The notes: generated by a model not told the origin, from the letters alone. Positions 1 through 13,290 are shown, numbered from the stretch's first letter. The stretch: DNA of 64,000 nt from Liquidambar formosana (GCA_039720395.1 CM077826.1:19593053-19657052); one strand, 5' to 3'. Made by a program: numbers and translations.

Positions 1-1562
1 TGACACACTAAAACATGTTAACTATTTTTGGTATATGTAAAGAATGACTCAAAGTGAGGCAAAACATTTGGGTGAAAGATACAACTCTGTCAAAGAGAAG
101 AAAGTAGATATGAAAAGTAAAAATAAAGATTTGGCTTAGCCCTACATAAACTAAGAAAAATTTAGAAAAACAATCATAAAACCGTAAAAAAGAAGTGTTA
201 TATGAGAAAGGAAAGAAAAAACAGATATGGCAACTTTTGCCTTTTCAACTTTTCGTTATTAACATCCAGGTCAAACTAATCAACCAAGCCAAACCCAAGG
301 TGAATAATTAATGGAAAAGCCACCCTGTAGAGCCTTGTGTTTGCAAAAAGAGCAAAAGGGTTGAGTGCTTGGCACACAATAAGGTAAGCTAGAATTCTCC
401 ACTCTCGTCTCAAATCCTTTTAATTTTAGATTTGAGGAGATACTTCTCAACAACATAAATATAAACATCATTATTAGTTATCCTCTTTGACATAAAGTAC
501 ACACAATCTGTTGATTACTCAATTAACACATTTAGATATTTAGGTGAATCACATATATTAGGAGTTATGACAACTTTGTGAAGAAAAATATAAATAATTT
601 AGTTATAAATTTTCATATATTTGAATTGTTCTCATTCGATGAACAGACAGGCTTTGTTCTATCTTGTTTACAACAAGGCAAAAATATTTTAGTAAAAACA
701 TGGCATTTACTACTACTAAGCAAGGAACACATGAAGAAGATGTGTCCATCTGTCACCATCATTTTCTCTAATTTGTAAGACATGCAGATTCTGAAACATT
801 GAATGCAGAGAGAGGGAGATTTGGAAGGATGGCAGATTGTTTTAGAATTCTATACAAATGTGTGGTATGGGAATGACCACTGGGACCCTCTCTAAAATTC
901 AGATAAAGTCATTAGACTTTATCTATTAATACTGGTGTTAAAAAGAAATCACAATTATTTGGTGGAGAGCTATCTAAAAGAAAAATCCAAGAAATACTAT
1001 TTTACAAAGTTTATAGATCGATTAGTTGTAAACGTATAGAAGTGTAAACAATATATATTGCTGGATACGAAATTTTAAATGTCACTTTAAAAAAAAAAAA
1101 AAAAAAGGTTAAAGTTAAACAAATTTTAACTTTAAAATCATAAAAGCATGCTCAAACAAACATTTAAATTGCAGATCTTTCTAAAAGCCAGTTCCTGAGT
1201 TCATGACTTCAGAAGTGAAGCAAGGAAAGCTGCCTTGAAAGCTGTCCAATCCCTTTAAGCCAGTTGTTGCACACACATGTAAATATGCAAATATTCATAC
1301 ATTACACGCGGATAAGAGACTATCTTTAGGCAAACGGAAATAATTAGTGGCTGATTCAAAGTAGTGTTATGTGCTTTTCTTAACTGTCATCCTATTTTCA
1401 AATTGCAAAAATCAAACCACTGATACATACTGGTATTATACAGAGAGAGAGAGAGTTCCGAAAACATATATAAGATGATTAGTTCCAAATTCCAACCCAA
1501 TAGCAATATTAAATTTTAACTAACCTAGCAAATGTTTCTTCTCCTTCTATACAAGTTTATAC
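1..1562. other. Downstream of the last resolved TCX5 exon; no gene seen
   Basis: AT-rich DNA with only short open frames, a poly-A tract near 1089-1106 and a short GA run near 1443-1454. The minus-strand TCX5 gene must end here or beyond the window edge, because its sixth exon ends at a normal donor (1562-1561) in phase 1. I looked for a final exon beginning in that phase and found no convincing one. Part of this stretch is therefore probably the last intron, last exon and 3' UTR of TCX5, but I cannot place them. Confidence 0.5.
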
Positions 1563-4500
1563 CTGCAAGTTTTTTGTTAGCTTCTGATATCACCACCAAA
1601 TGTGAGCAAAGCTGCCTCACGTCTTGTGGTCCAATGGTGTCTGCTAATAAAGACCTTCAGCCATGGCTAGCAATACTAATTAGTTCTTGCAGACACAGAA
1701 AGATACAAAATATTCATTATGCCTTCAAATTGAAGCATCACTAGCAAATATATAGACCTGCAGATAAACTTTGAAGATCCTGATACTGGAGATTTAACAA
1801 AATGATCAACAGGAACAACAGACAAGTCGGAAGGGGGACCAGGAGCTCTGAGACAATTCACCTAGAAACACAATAATTATAATGCTGCCATCAATCAGAG
1901 ATGGATGAGTGGAGCCTTTAATGACACATGTCGAGATACTTTGCAGTCAAATAAATTAAAAGCAAAAAATTTGAACAAACTTTAGTTTTAATGCCATGTA
2001 AGCTCAATGATGCATAGGCAATTGCTAAAATGTCTTTTTGACTAATCCAAGTTGGAAAAATTGCCATATAATTCGATTGGAAGTCGTTATTGAAGTAGGA
2101 ATTAACACCAGATACATGTTCTTATTAAATGAACATCAAAAAATCGCAGTCAAGATGTTAAGAATCAGATACCTGTTGATATTGTGCAAGCCCCTGAATT
2201 GGTGGATCATTCCTGCTTGAAGCAAGTTCCTGAATTTTTCTCATCTTGAATGCATGGGAAGAGCAATTTCCAGAGAACCCAATTGCACCAGTTATGGAAG
2301 GATTAACCTGCTGGGCAGAGGTCTTTGTATTACAATTTTTCCCAAGTTGAAAGGCCCACCTCTCCTCTCCTCCTTCAAGATTTTTGCATTCCACACATTT
2401 ACAATTTTCACAGCAGAGGATGTTAGCTTGGAAGCACTCGCAATACCTCTTAAGGCACCCCGATTTTTTGCAACAGCATCCCTTGTGCTTTCCGACCACC
2501 AGAATTTCCTTTTCCTTGTACTACATTGTTCCAAACCAGTCCGAGTTCAATCAAACCATAACCAGACAAGAATCTAAAATGTTGAAAATAAATCTAGTAG
2601 CATTCTGATGAAAGGTAACATATTATTTACCAAAATAAAAGGTAGAATATTGAATTTCGCATTAAAACATCCCATCTTTATTTTATGAAGTACACTTCAA
2701 CTTCCCAAATAAAAAGAAATGTCAAAAGCCAGTATGGTGATGGTGGGGTGGAGATGGAAGTAGTGGTGGCAATAGCAATCTCTTAACTTGTTTCCTATAT
2801 GTCTGTTTTCATTTTTTTTTCCTCAATATTTTCAGAAGATGAAAACATTAAATTTGCGCTTTTGAAGACTCGCATATTCCTATAATTGCTTCTTTAAAAC
2901 AAAAACAGAAATCACATTCCCAATTTCCTACACATGTTTAGTTAACAAGTTTCCTTTTCTAGTTCTTAAAAACAGAAACTAGATACTGCAATGATACCAA
3001 CCTGTCCCTAGATTTGAGTGAAGACATTCACTGAATGATACATCTATCTGTGCTCTACTTTAATTTCATTAAATTTGACAATTTTTGTAACACTCCAAAG
3101 TATTACTTCAACAACAGATGCTACCATCTCGGATATACAGAAATTAGAAATGTAAATACCATACTTTTGATTCCCACAACCACCCCCTGCCCAACCACCC
3201 AACAAGAAAAAAAAAATAATAAAAATTAAAATTAAAATTAAGGACTGAATATAAATGTCATACATTGCCAACTTGTTAAAAATGCACCGAAAGTAAGGTC
3301 AGTCACCAAAAATGCACCAAAAGTGAGGCCATCCACAAACCCTACAAAGGCAATTAGTCAAGTAATTTTCTGACAAAGAGTAATGGTGACAAGGTGCTTG
3401 GAGACAAGTCTTTTTCCAAACAATATGGCAGTCAGTTTCTATCTGTTTGATCTGCTCGAGGAAAACAGGGTTAGATGCAATGCTAATAGGAACCTAATTG
3501 TCACCTTGAAGAGCCTTAAGTGTAGAAACCACAAACTTCATCTTAGCATAGAAAGCTATATAAGCTGATAAGTACCCATAATTGCTCAAGACAGTCCGAG
3601 CATAAGAAGGAAATGTAACCAAATATTTTCCCATCTACCTAATATTTTTCCCTTCCATTCAACTAGATAACGACCAATAAAATAACCATAGGTAGTATTG
3701 ACATCAAGTATGCAGAATCCCATGATGGCCATTAAGGTGATGTGATCAAGGTCATGAGTGAAATTAGTTACCATTCTAACAGCATAGGCTTACCTATAAT
3801 AAAAACTACAATTTTGACAGATATCCATGTCACTATGTAGAATTCCAGGATTTACTTCCATTTTAAAAAATAAAAGGACCTCGCTTCAACCTGCAACCTC
3901 CCAAAGAAACTACTTACTTGATGTTGAGAAGTCTCCTCAAATATCATGTCATTTCTCAGAAATGTACATAAAAAAAATTACAATAATGCTTAGAAACATT
4001 GAATTTTCATGCTCTTAAGAATTCATTAACTGTATAGTATTGTTTCTAATTATCTTTTAAAAACAAGCAATAATCGATTAAAAAACTTCTCCAAAAATTC
4101 ATGAACCACGTTCTCCAATGCATCTTTGTCACAATTCTCATGTTAGTTATGAATAATATAATGTCAGCAACAGTGGAAGCCAAATAATTAAATGTTCAAA
4201 AGAAATTGCAAAGCATTTGATGATACCATTACAGTAAATATCAAATTTATTGAATCTATAATTTATATGAAGCTGGAAGATACTTTCACCAGTACTTGAG
4301 ATCTTAAGTTGTATATTCCACCTAGTTCAACCTTTGCAACCAGCAATGACAAAAAGGGGCAGGGGGAGCACTAATAGTCATCCAAATAATGATTCTTTTA
4401 GAGCTTGAAAGATTTTGTTTGCATACCCTGTTATCCCAATTTCCATGTGGACTGCTAGTGATCTTTGGCCTGAATGCATTTGAGTGACGCTCTAGGATAA

Positions 4501-7500
4501 TGTCAACAGCTGCTTGCCTAGCAGCCTCATTATCAACATTATTATGACAGTTATCACATTCGCACCCATCACAGTATGTTCCCGAAGCAAAGCAAGCACA
4601 GTACCTGAGCAATTTTGCGAATTAACATCTCAAGATCTAGTTAAAGAGAATGTACAGTGCAATATTCATGTAGAGCAAAGTTCAGCAAGACATGTTAACA
4701 AAATCAAGCATTGTTAACCCAAAAGTGAAACACTTCTTACTCTGTATAGGCCTACATGTGATACAGTATGCCATAAATCATCCAGCATTCAATCCAGTGA
4801 ATCCTTTCAGTAATTTATAGAATTCATTTGCAAGTGGTGAGCAATAGCTTATTAGACAGGCCTCATGGAAAAAACTTGAGAAAGAATCTGCAAAAGCTTC
4901 TGCCCCACTAGAGTGGTGGAAGAATTTAATAGGATGCTTCATGTTGAACACAAGCTGCTTTCAGAAAATTCTGTATTGTTTGCTTTACATAACTTCCATC
5001 GGCAAGAAATGGCATATCCAATTACTTTACTGCTTTATTTATCGAGATATTATTTTATGGGAAATTTAAACTGTGGTTAATTAGAATGAAGTGGAGAGAG
5101 AGAGAGAGAGAGAAGAGCATGAACTTCCATACATGCAAAGAACATTGCAGGAGGGCAAGATTCAATGGAATTCCAAGAATTTTCCCACAAATCAAGTCCA
5201 TTGTGGCCACCTCTATTGCATATTAAGTTGCTAAATTTTTAGCATGGAGCCACTGGATTTGCATTTTGGGTTGATCTCTCCTCAAAAAAGCATATAATTC
5301 CTTTTCTACTTCATTTCATGTAAGATTGAAAGGAAAAAAAGGTGAGTAGTTATGACTTGGTACATCAAGGAAACAAATATAAAAAAATTTCAACATCAAC
5401 CTCAAAATTTGCAATGTGTTGGGAATTTTAGACCAAAAAAAGGTCTCAACTCTTCTTAACAAAGCTTTAATCCCAACTACATGGGTTGATTACATGAAAC
5501 CTTTTATGCCATTCAGTTCTGTCAAAATTTGTATCATCTATTAAATTCTTAGACACATGTATTTTCTTACCACATCCAACCACATTATTTTGGGCCTTCC
5601 TCTTGTCCTTTAGAGGCATTTGACATTAATCAAATCACTCTTCCACCCAGGTGCATTCCTAGGACTTAGATGATTTTCCCTCATCTTGTCCCCAATTTGT
5701 ACCTCTCCGACCTTCTCACGAATATGTTCATTATTATTTATCTTTCCTTATATTACCATTTATTCATCTTAACATCCTCATTTCCGCATCATTTATTTTT
5801 TAAATTGCACAACATCCAGTACTATAAAGTATTGTCAGTCTTATAGCTGTCTAGTAGAATTTTCCATTTAACTTGATAGTTATTATGTTCTCACACAACA
5901 TTCCAGAAGAACGTTTCCACTTCATCCATCCATCTCTAATTTATGGGTAACATCCTCCCCAATGGATAACTGATAAAAAATATTGAAAAAATTCCCTTTT
6001 AGGTGTCTATTGTCCATCAATTTGCATTATGCCTTCATTTCCATTCTGATTTGACTAAATTTGCATTCTATATATTCCGTTCTAGTCCTACTTAACCTAA
6101 CACTTTTAGTTTCTAGGGTACCTCTCTATTATTCAAACTTAGAATTTGCCCCTACTATAGTTCCATTAACTACTATCATATCGTCAGCAAGAACCAAAAA
6201 ATGGTAGTGCAAAATTTTTTAGCAAATTAATTAAATTGTCGAAACAATACTCCTTTATTTATTATTTATAATACAAATGCAAACAAAGAGGTAATGCACT
6301 TACAACTTTAAGCATTTTGACTGCCTGCAATGGCATTGTTTATGATCCTTCAGAGTACCATCTTTCACTTCAATCGTAGCCTGTGGCTGTGGTTTTGGGG
6401 TTCTTGACTTTCTTTTTGAAAATAAATAAATAAATATTAAGAGAGGAAAAAACATATATGTGGCAGAACAGATGAATTTCTTAAACCTGACAAAATTGTC
6501 TAAAATGATTGTGTAAGAACACAATTTCATCTTAACCAGCAAGTGTTTACAAGAGAAAGAGTTCATGATACAAGCCAATATATAAATCATTGATGAATGG
6601 TCAAGTAAAACAAAAGGAAACTTCATTCATCATACTCAACCTTTTATCAGTCTGATAATGTATATTAAATATTATGTTTATCAACATCTAACAGCTGCTT
6701 CTGTAACTTGCCAGCCAAAATTTTATAAATGTACAATATTATGGTATTATGGCTCCCCTCTAAACATAATTGGCTAGTATGAAAGAAAAAGGCCAAATCT
6801 ATTCACAAAAATTGTTGTAAGCAATTGATATGCTATCAATTGGTCAACATACCAAGGATTGTAACATTGATCACATCACATATTTGTGGTAGATCAGAAG
6901 ATCATGAAGAAAAAAAATTGTGATGTTATACATCCCAATTCAAGCAAACTAGATAACTAAATTAAACATCAATATGAATAGAAACTTATAGATTATTCCA
7001 GGAATAGGGATTTGCATATCACGAAATAGTATCTATAGGCTATGACGTTTAACTTAAAAATTAGATCTGGTGCAACTGCCATATTCATTTCTAACTGAAA
7101 GATGCTTGGGATAAAGAGAAAATACAGACAGAGGAATGAAGCAACAGTCACTGGCACTTTCAAGTACGCCCCTCTCCCAATGGACACAACACGTGTCCAT
7201 CTTTTGACCACTGTCCGTCTTATAGGGGAATGGCCACACAGAATAAAAATATAGGAAGGATACTCGTCGGTGGACTGCCGCTAGCATTCCTCCATACAAA
7301 CATTCCTTCCCCTATCAAAGATGGTGGTAAAAAATGCGTATCTATATATATATTTTCTATCTAGTAATAAAAAGATAAAATAAAACAATAAAAAATGGAC
7401 AGTAATGTTGAGGGCAAACAATGCCAATATAAATTTCTTAATCCCCCGTTTGGTTGCCAAGACAACTAAGAGAAAGAAAACGAAAAGAGACTTAAAGTTT

Positions 7501-8188
7501 TGATTTTCTACTGTTTGGTTCCTATGAAAAAATAAAACTAAAAATAAAAAATTGCTTTTCTTTCCAGTTTCCACTAGAAAGATCTGCTTGGTTACCCTGA
7601 AATATAAGGAAACAGAAATAAATCAAAATGTTAAAATATTTTAATCGAGGTGAGTTCCTCATTTTTTCTGCGAATCAAAATGATATTAAGCTCTGCTTGG
7701 ATCTTGGAAAAGTTGAGGGAAAGGAAATGAATATTTTAAAATGCTTTGAAAAAGAAATCGGTTTCTAGACAATTTTCTCCATTTTCCTTTCCATTTCCTT
7801 GTTCTTTCTGAGATCCAAACAGAGCATAAGCGTACGCTCGGAAACATCTATTTCTTCTATTTTCCTCAGATTTCTCGGCGACCAAACGAAATGTAAAGCT
7901 GAAAAATTTTCAACTCAATCAGCAAATCCAAACAAACAATCAGCAGTCGCAGAAAACTTACGCCGCGGACGATGGAGAACGAGGAGCTGGATTCCGCTTC
8001 GACTTCGACTTCCGTTTCGGCTTCGGCGGCAACCGCGAGCTCCTTGGGGCGAGCATTGATGGCAAGCAGGACTCTGTGAAGTCCAGCTGCCTGGCTAGCT
8101 TTTTTGGCGGGAAATCTGATGTCTTTGTTACAGTTTCCGTTGCTTCAACCGGTTTTGGCGGGAAATCTCCATTCTCACTTTCTTCCAT
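1563..8188 (-). CDS. TCX5: Tesmin/TSO1-like CXC (CPP) protein, TCX5/TCX6 type
   Basis: Nuclear DNA-binding subunit of the plant DREAM complex (animal LIN54 family). In Arabidopsis, TCX5/6 repress cell-cycle and DNA-methylation genes. Exons read on the minus strand: 8188-7962, 6411-6304 (or start 6402), 4604-4427, 2520-2173 (or start 2514), 1861-1758, 1654-1563; all join in phase to about 352 residues. Exon 1 has the family N-terminal motif ARQLDF. The first CXC repeat (residues ~102-139) is split over exons 2 and 3, reading [20 protein letters not shown]. It is followed by a variant of the conserved RNPNAFRPKI linker (here [10 protein letters not shown]). The second CXC (residues ~186-224, core [18 protein letters not shown]) is in exon 4. 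Exons 5-6 carry the C-terminal family block [17 protein letters not shown]. The start is the first ATG (8188); the frame upstream opens only with TTG. The last exon is not found, so the protein is incomplete at its C-terminus. Family assignment is firm; choosing TCX5 over TCX6 is not. Confidence 0.92.
5440..6215 (-). mobile_element. Degenerate LINE reverse-transcriptase fragment in TCX5 intron 2
   Basis: Read on the minus strand, three pieces of a LINE ORF2 C-terminal region can be recognised in different frames: [11 protein letters not shown] (the reverse-transcriptase ADD motif, near 6185-6215), [16 protein letters not shown] (near 5565-5615), and [18 protein letters not shown] followed by a stop (near 5470-5525). 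The last resembles the conserved end of plant LINE ORF2 proteins. Frames change and stops interrupt, so it is dead. It lies within intron 2 of TCX5 in the same orientation as the gene. Exact borders and target-site duplications were not found. Confidence 0.75.
7446..7888. repeat. Inverted repeat with CGTTTGGT ends in TCX5 intron 1
   Basis: The plus-strand left end reads ccgtttggttgccaagac and the right end reads ttctcggcgaccaaacg, its approximate reverse complement, so the interval is bounded by short inverted ends. A second inverted repeat (about 7691-7827, ends gctctgcttggatcttgg and gagatccaaacagagc) is nested inside. Related ends occur at 28854-29033 and 60798-60988, upstream of two other genes. 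Probably a MITE family. Confidence 0.6.
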
Positions 8189-8416
8189 CCGAAACTTCAA
8201 ATGCGGAGAGAGAGAGAGAGATCAAACCCTGAATAACGTTCGAATTGAAGAAATTCAAATCTTGAGAGCGAGCAAAGAACGCCGGATTCCGGCGAATGTG
8301 GCGCCGGAAAACTCACAGATTGGGTGGAATCCGGCGAGCTACGGCGCTACGGAGGGATGACGGAAGAGGGGCATGGCGATCAAAGTTGGAAGAAACTGGA
8401 GAGATTGAAAGATGAG

Positions 8417-8425
8417 CTTTATATA
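8417..8425 (-). promoter_or_regulatory. TATA box of TCX5 (copy A)
   Basis: On the minus strand the sequence is TATATAAAG, about 230 bp upstream of the TCX5 ATG. A start site about 30 bp downstream would give a 5' leader of roughly 200 nt containing a GA microsatellite (about 8206-8220). The same box is kept in the duplicated copy B (24000-24008). Confidence 0.65.
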
Positions 8426-10063
8426 GTGTATCTTCTCCTCGCTCCCTCTTTCTTCCTGATTTTTAAAATTTTCGTTTTGTAGGGAGTGGACGGTGGGATG
8501 TGGAGGGTGGAGTGGTGGGTTCATCGGAGGGTGGAAATTAAATCGGTCGATATGATGGTCCAAATTCATGGACCAGGGATTGGGGGTGCCTGTTTCAACG
8601 CACTAACATGTAGGTGCGGGTAAAAGTTTAACGGGACGGCTATTGCCAATTTGCTACCCTCAACTTTCTCTTTTAACCCGACTTTTTAAAAAAAATTTCG
8701 AAGTTCTATAAAAAATACAAAAAGATTTTATAAAAAAATTAGTCATGTAATTCATTAAAAAATATCATTTTATATATTTTTGTGAAAGAAAATTTTTTCA
8801 TAATTTATCATTTAAGTATATTTTGTGCCTATTTATCTTTTATTTCATATTGTTCATTTACAATTTTTGTTTCATTTTTATAGAAACTTTCTTCTACAAA
8901 AGTGTAAAACCTAAGCAGTTAATTCAAGTGTCAAGTTGAGAACAGATAAATGCCTCAAGAAATTTAAGTCTTGTGTTCAAAACTATACTTACACAATAAT
9001 CTCTTTGAGACTACGACAAGATCTATGGTAACTCAATAATTACCTAATATGTATGGAACAAGAGAATTATACAAGTTAGAGGGATTAGTCTCATCCAAAA
9101 AGGGATGGGAATAACTACGCAAAACAAACAAAACAAAAAAAAGATAAGGTAATAATACTATGAAGTCAATGTTTGTAATTTAATAGCACGATATTCTAAT
9201 AGCATTTGCTCACTTGTTATTGAGGATTTGAGGGTTAATGGTAGGGTAGAATCCATAAATTCTATCAATTGTCAAAGAAAAGAAGGGTCACTGTTTTGTG
9301 TGGAAACTAGAAACTGGAAAAAAAAATTGTGTTTTCCTTTTTTATTTTGGGGGAATTACAGATTGATCCAACAAGGGGCAAATAATTACCTGTCAATACA
9401 TATGACTTCTAATTTGAAAGTAAATGACTTCTAACTTAACTAAGATTGACTACTAACTATAATTATTTGCCCCTAGCGACAGTAATCTGTGATTCCCCTT
9501 TTAATTTTCCCAAGTTAAGATTAGATTAAATCAATTGAACTTCTGGATACTTTTCTTTCTATATTTTTACCCTATGATTTTTTTCGTTCAGTATGTGCGC
9601 ATGTGAAACCATTTTCAAAGTACCATATTTAGTAATGGGTTCCTCCTGTCATATTTATCGGTCAATTCTCCAAAATGAATTTTTGGGCATGCATCTATAA
9701 AAAAAAATAATGAAGTTTATGAAAAAAAGAATCAACTCTCATTGGCATCTATACATGAGGTGGGGGTAAAAAAAGAGAGAATAAAACCCGTTTTCTATTG
9801 TAAAGAGTTCAATTAGGTCTTACAATCAAATTTACAGTTTGAGTTGTTTTTTCATTAAAAAAAAAAATGCCACCATACAAGATCTAATCTAGTTTTTTTG
9901 CATCATTTAGTGCAGTATTGAACTCTAGGCTATCTATGTGAGTTACCTTTTAAAGTTCTAAGACAATTTGTGCTTACCTTTTTTCTTTTTTTATTACCTT
10001 TTCCCTCCCCTTTTTCCTAGGCAACTGTTTAGTTATTAGATGTTTGTTGGCTGGTATGTGAGA

Positions 10064-10385
10064 CAGGGGCGGAGTTAGAAGTTATCTCTAATGAGGGCAC
10101 CGTGTTATGATTCTTTGAAGTAGGAACTAAAAGCTCTAGAGTTTTTTTAAAAAAGCAAATTACTTTTTGGTAATCATTTTCTAATATAATACCAAAAAAA
10201 TGATTTTTGTCTCAACATATTACAAATGGACTGTATATGTGCTTGAAAATGACTACTATTGTCCCTTTTTTGGTATTATCTTGGTAAATGATCATCAAAT
10301 GGTAACTTATCCCCAAAAGAAAAAAAAAATTTGTTAGAGGCCAGTGGGGGCACGTGCCCCGAAAGTCCCCCTGGCTCCGCCATTG
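10064..10385. mobile_element. hAT-like MITE (322 bp) in copy A
   Basis: The insertion begins caggggcggagttag and ends ctggctccgccattg, imperfect inverted ends. It is flanked by a 7-bp direct repeat tgtgaga (10057-10063 and 10386-10392). Copy B has the uninterrupted site at about 27185-27191, which proves insertion. Inside lies another palindromic stretch (about 10150-10310) whose arms resemble the MITE pair inside the Helitron (25692-26036), so this may be a nested element. The hAT label rests on the flank length and the CA..TG ends. Confidence 0.75.
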
Positions 10386-10664
10386 TGTGAGACTGATGTC
10401 GAATTACAACTCAAGTATGATGCCGATGAGGCTTTCTCACCTAATTTTGGGACATATTCGCTAAAATTTTTCTTTTTGGTGTCTCATCTATGCTAAAATT
10501 TTTCTTTTTGGTGTCTCCTAATTTGGTCTACCATACCCAATTGTCAAAAACCCATGTTGTATATATAGCAATTAAAGGAAAAATTAATATGAAAAGCTTG
10601 CCATGGTATCCAATTGCTAGTAGAATCCCTTTTTTTTTTTTTTTTGGGAGAATTCTGATTTTTG

Positions 10665-10669
10665 TGCTT
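10665..10669. repeat. Target-site duplication tgctt, left
   Basis: Five bases tgctt immediately before the 5' LTR, identical to 22981-22985 after the 3' LTR. The same five bases occur once at the unoccupied site in copy B. Confidence 0.95.
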
Positions 10670-11757
10670 TGTTGATACCCCAAAACATGCTGCCACGTCA
10701 AACCAATTATACCTCGCCACGTGGAGAGTTGACCTATAAGGTTGACTTGTCCCACCGCCTCAGTCTCCTAGATGGCACTGCTTAGACGATCCTCCTCAGA
10801 ATGGCCTCGACGCCCACATCGACATACCTTCGAGGGAAACGTCCACTCCCTCGAGGATGCCTCTTCCCGGAGGGACGCCCTCTATATCGAGGATGCCCGA
10901 ACCATCTCAAGGTGGGTCGCTACGACCTCTTTGAGTCGGATACCTATCACATCGCGTGATGGGACTCAGGCAGGCGATCTACTTGATCCCCCTTGAAGCA
11001 GCCCCGAGGTACGGCCCTAGTCTAATACTAGCCTAGGTCGAGGCAGGACCTAGGAAGCTCAGACACGAGCTTGGCCTTCAAGCAAGGTCGCTCGACCTTA
11101 GCTTATATCAACATTTGGGACATTTGGAGGATCTTGGTTTGGTGGATGGAGATAAGGCTCTCTAAGGAGGTCGCATCCATAACATCGGGAATTGCGCCTC
11201 TATAGTCGATCTGGGGGACAGCTGGGAAGTGACATGACACAACAACAACCTCAAAAGATGATGGGATAGCTGACAGGTCAGACCCATACCTCGTACAGGC
11301 GAAAAGCCTTATAGGCATGGGTGTCAGCACCAAAACAGGGCATGGCAGCCGACCTACCCAGGAGGGTCTAGGTCTGCTACCCCATTACCCTAGGTCTGCT
11401 ACCACCTGCATCAAACAGTTGTCCCAGGTCTTTCGCACTATAAAAGGCTTCTCTTGGCCTCCTTAACGGGGCATTCAATCCCCTCACCAACAACACTAAC
11501 AACCAAAGAATCTCTGCCTTGATTGAGGGGATTCTCCAAAAAGGCGTCATTTGGACTGAAGCCTCTCCAAACATGGGTCGCGCCCTACTAGGTCGACTCT
11601 CTTCCTGCCTATCTCCCACTCCAGAAGCTACCCCAGGTCGCTTCTCTCTCTCCTCCACCTAGATCTCTCCACTTGTCCCACCATCATACGTGGCTGACCT
11701 CCTCGAATACGACCCACGTGGGCTCTGTTGACTCCACGTCGATATCGCCCACAAACA
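10670..11757 (+). repeat. 5' LTR
   Basis: 1,088 bp, TG..CA ends. A TATA box lies 768 bp in (11438-11446). It is rich in tcgacc/ggtcga motifs, as is the element as a whole. It differs from the 3' LTR at about 20 sites by eye, mostly transitions. Confidence 0.96.
11438..11446 (+). promoter_or_regulatory. LTR TATA box (5' copy)
   Basis: ctataaaag sits at the same offset in both LTRs (11438 and 22661). It is the likely U3 promoter of the element, with the transcript expected to begin about 30 bp further on. Confidence 0.6.
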
Positions 11758-11760
11758 TTT

Positions 11761-11778
11761 TGGCGACTCTGCTGAGGA
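11761..11778 (+). promoter_or_regulatory. Primer binding site
   Basis: tggcgactctgctgagga begins with TGG three bases after the 5' LTR, as expected for pairing with a tRNA CCA end. It is not the usual initiator-Met site. From memory, similar sites in Ogre/Tat elements are assigned to tRNA-Arg, but I could not verify the tRNA here. Confidence 0.7.
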
Positions 11779-11791
11779 GGCAGCATACGTG

Positions 11792-13290
11792 ATGGTGACG
11801 ACTCGAGGAAGCACGCAGGCCGGAACTTCAAGGGCTCGAGCTGCCAACTTGAGAGCAAATAGCAATCAGGAGGAATCCAGCGAGTCTGGACACGGAGCTC
11901 GATCCCGTCAAAGCCGCCAAAGCCGGCGATCTCGCCAGTCTCGAGGATCTCAGTATCCTCCATTGGATGATCTCATTAACATCTTAGCTCCCACGCTCAC
12001 AGCAATCAATGACACCCAAAATCGGATCCTGGAGGAGTTACGTTCTCAAAAAGAGAACCCACCAACAGGCGAACCTCGCCTTGAGGGCGAGCACCCTCCT
12101 CATGGGGTCAACCCTCAGGGAGGACCATCTATGGGAGCATCGGCCCAGGATGGAGCGGCCCAGAATGGAAGGCAAGTCCCGCCAGGACATACACCGCCAG
12201 TACCTCCACCAGTTCAGAAGTTCGTTACCGTTGAAGAAATGGAGAAAAGAATGGCGATGGAGCGAGCTAGGCTCACCCTGCCACCAGCACCTGAGCTCGA
12301 TATGAGGCCTCCATACCCACTCGAGTTGGCAAGTGCACCATACCCCCAGGGTATACGCCACCCCTGAAATTTCCCTTATTCAACGGGATAGATGGAAATG
12401 CACGAGAACATGTAGTGCGATTTCTTGATGCACTAGGACCCTATCAATCTGATGAGAACTAACGACTTCGCGAGTTTTCAAAATCGCTCACCATCGATGC
12501 TTACTCTTGGTATTCCAATCTTGCCCCAGAATCCATACCGACCTGGGACGCAATAGTTCTCGCTTTCCACGGCAAGTTCTTTTATGTGGAAGAGCGGCTC
12601 ACTATCATCACTCTGAGCCAAGAAAGACAAAAGAAAGATGAGGATCCCGTCGAGTTCATCAAAAGATTCAGGAAAAAGGCGATGCGGTGCCACAACCCAA
12701 TCACTGAAGAAAATTTAGTAAAAGTATGCCTAAATGGTTTGCTTCCATCGTACAGGTTGCATCTTGAAAACTCAAACCTTGGGTCATTTTCTCGCTTCTG
12801 CGAGGCAGCCAAAAATACTCACCGCAGTAAACAAGAGGAACTCGCCAGAAGCGCTCCCAGGTCAAACTGGAGAAATCCAAAACGAAGTTCAGCGCCAGCT
12901 GCAGCGGCTGCTGAGACAAAGCGCCCTAAGAAAGATGAATCCTCCAAGAAGGCGAAGGAGGTCGAGGAACCCCCACCTTTTCCTTGTCCCATGGACGAGG
13001 TACTGACAGTACTCGACGGGTGGGTCAGAGACCACATTATTCACCTCCCTCCAGTTGCGGTTCGACCTACTGCAACTGACAGAGCTCGACCTAACTACTG
13101 TGCCTATCATCGATTCAACAAGCATGCTACTGCAGATTGCTGGGCTCTTCGTAGATTCTTCGACAAAAAGCTTAAAAACGGCGACCTGGAGGTTGCCCCA
13201 CCTCGAGATATCGATGCGGATCTGTTTCCCACACATAACAGGGCAGGGCAAGCCATGACAGCTGCTTATCTCGACCTCTGTGGTGATTAA
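11792..13290 (+). pseudogene. gag: Retrotransposon gag (capsid/nucleocapsid), disrupted
   Basis: Gag forms the particle that packages element RNA. The first ATG is 11792 (the frame opens with GTG at 11789). The N-terminus is Arg/Ser-rich (RQSRQSRRSRQSRGSQYPP), then a proline-rich linker. A frameshift near 12350-12361 moves reading to the frame that contains the retrotrans-gag core (NGIDGNAREHVVRFLDALG, later LAFHGKFFYVEERLTIITL). That frame has an in-frame TAA at 12460-12462 and another at 13288-13290. Near the end, YCAYHRFNKHATADCWALR resembles the CxxH..H..C zinc knuckle of Tat gags. The following protease region is in the same frame after the last stop. Confidence 0.9.

Noticed and set aside
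7958..8200. TCX5 start at 8200
   Set aside because: That codon is TTG; the first ATG in the frame is 8188, which also fits the family N-terminus.
11789..12367. A separate 192-codon gene
   Set aside because: It is the N-terminal part of gag, cut off by a frameshift; the rest follows in another frame.
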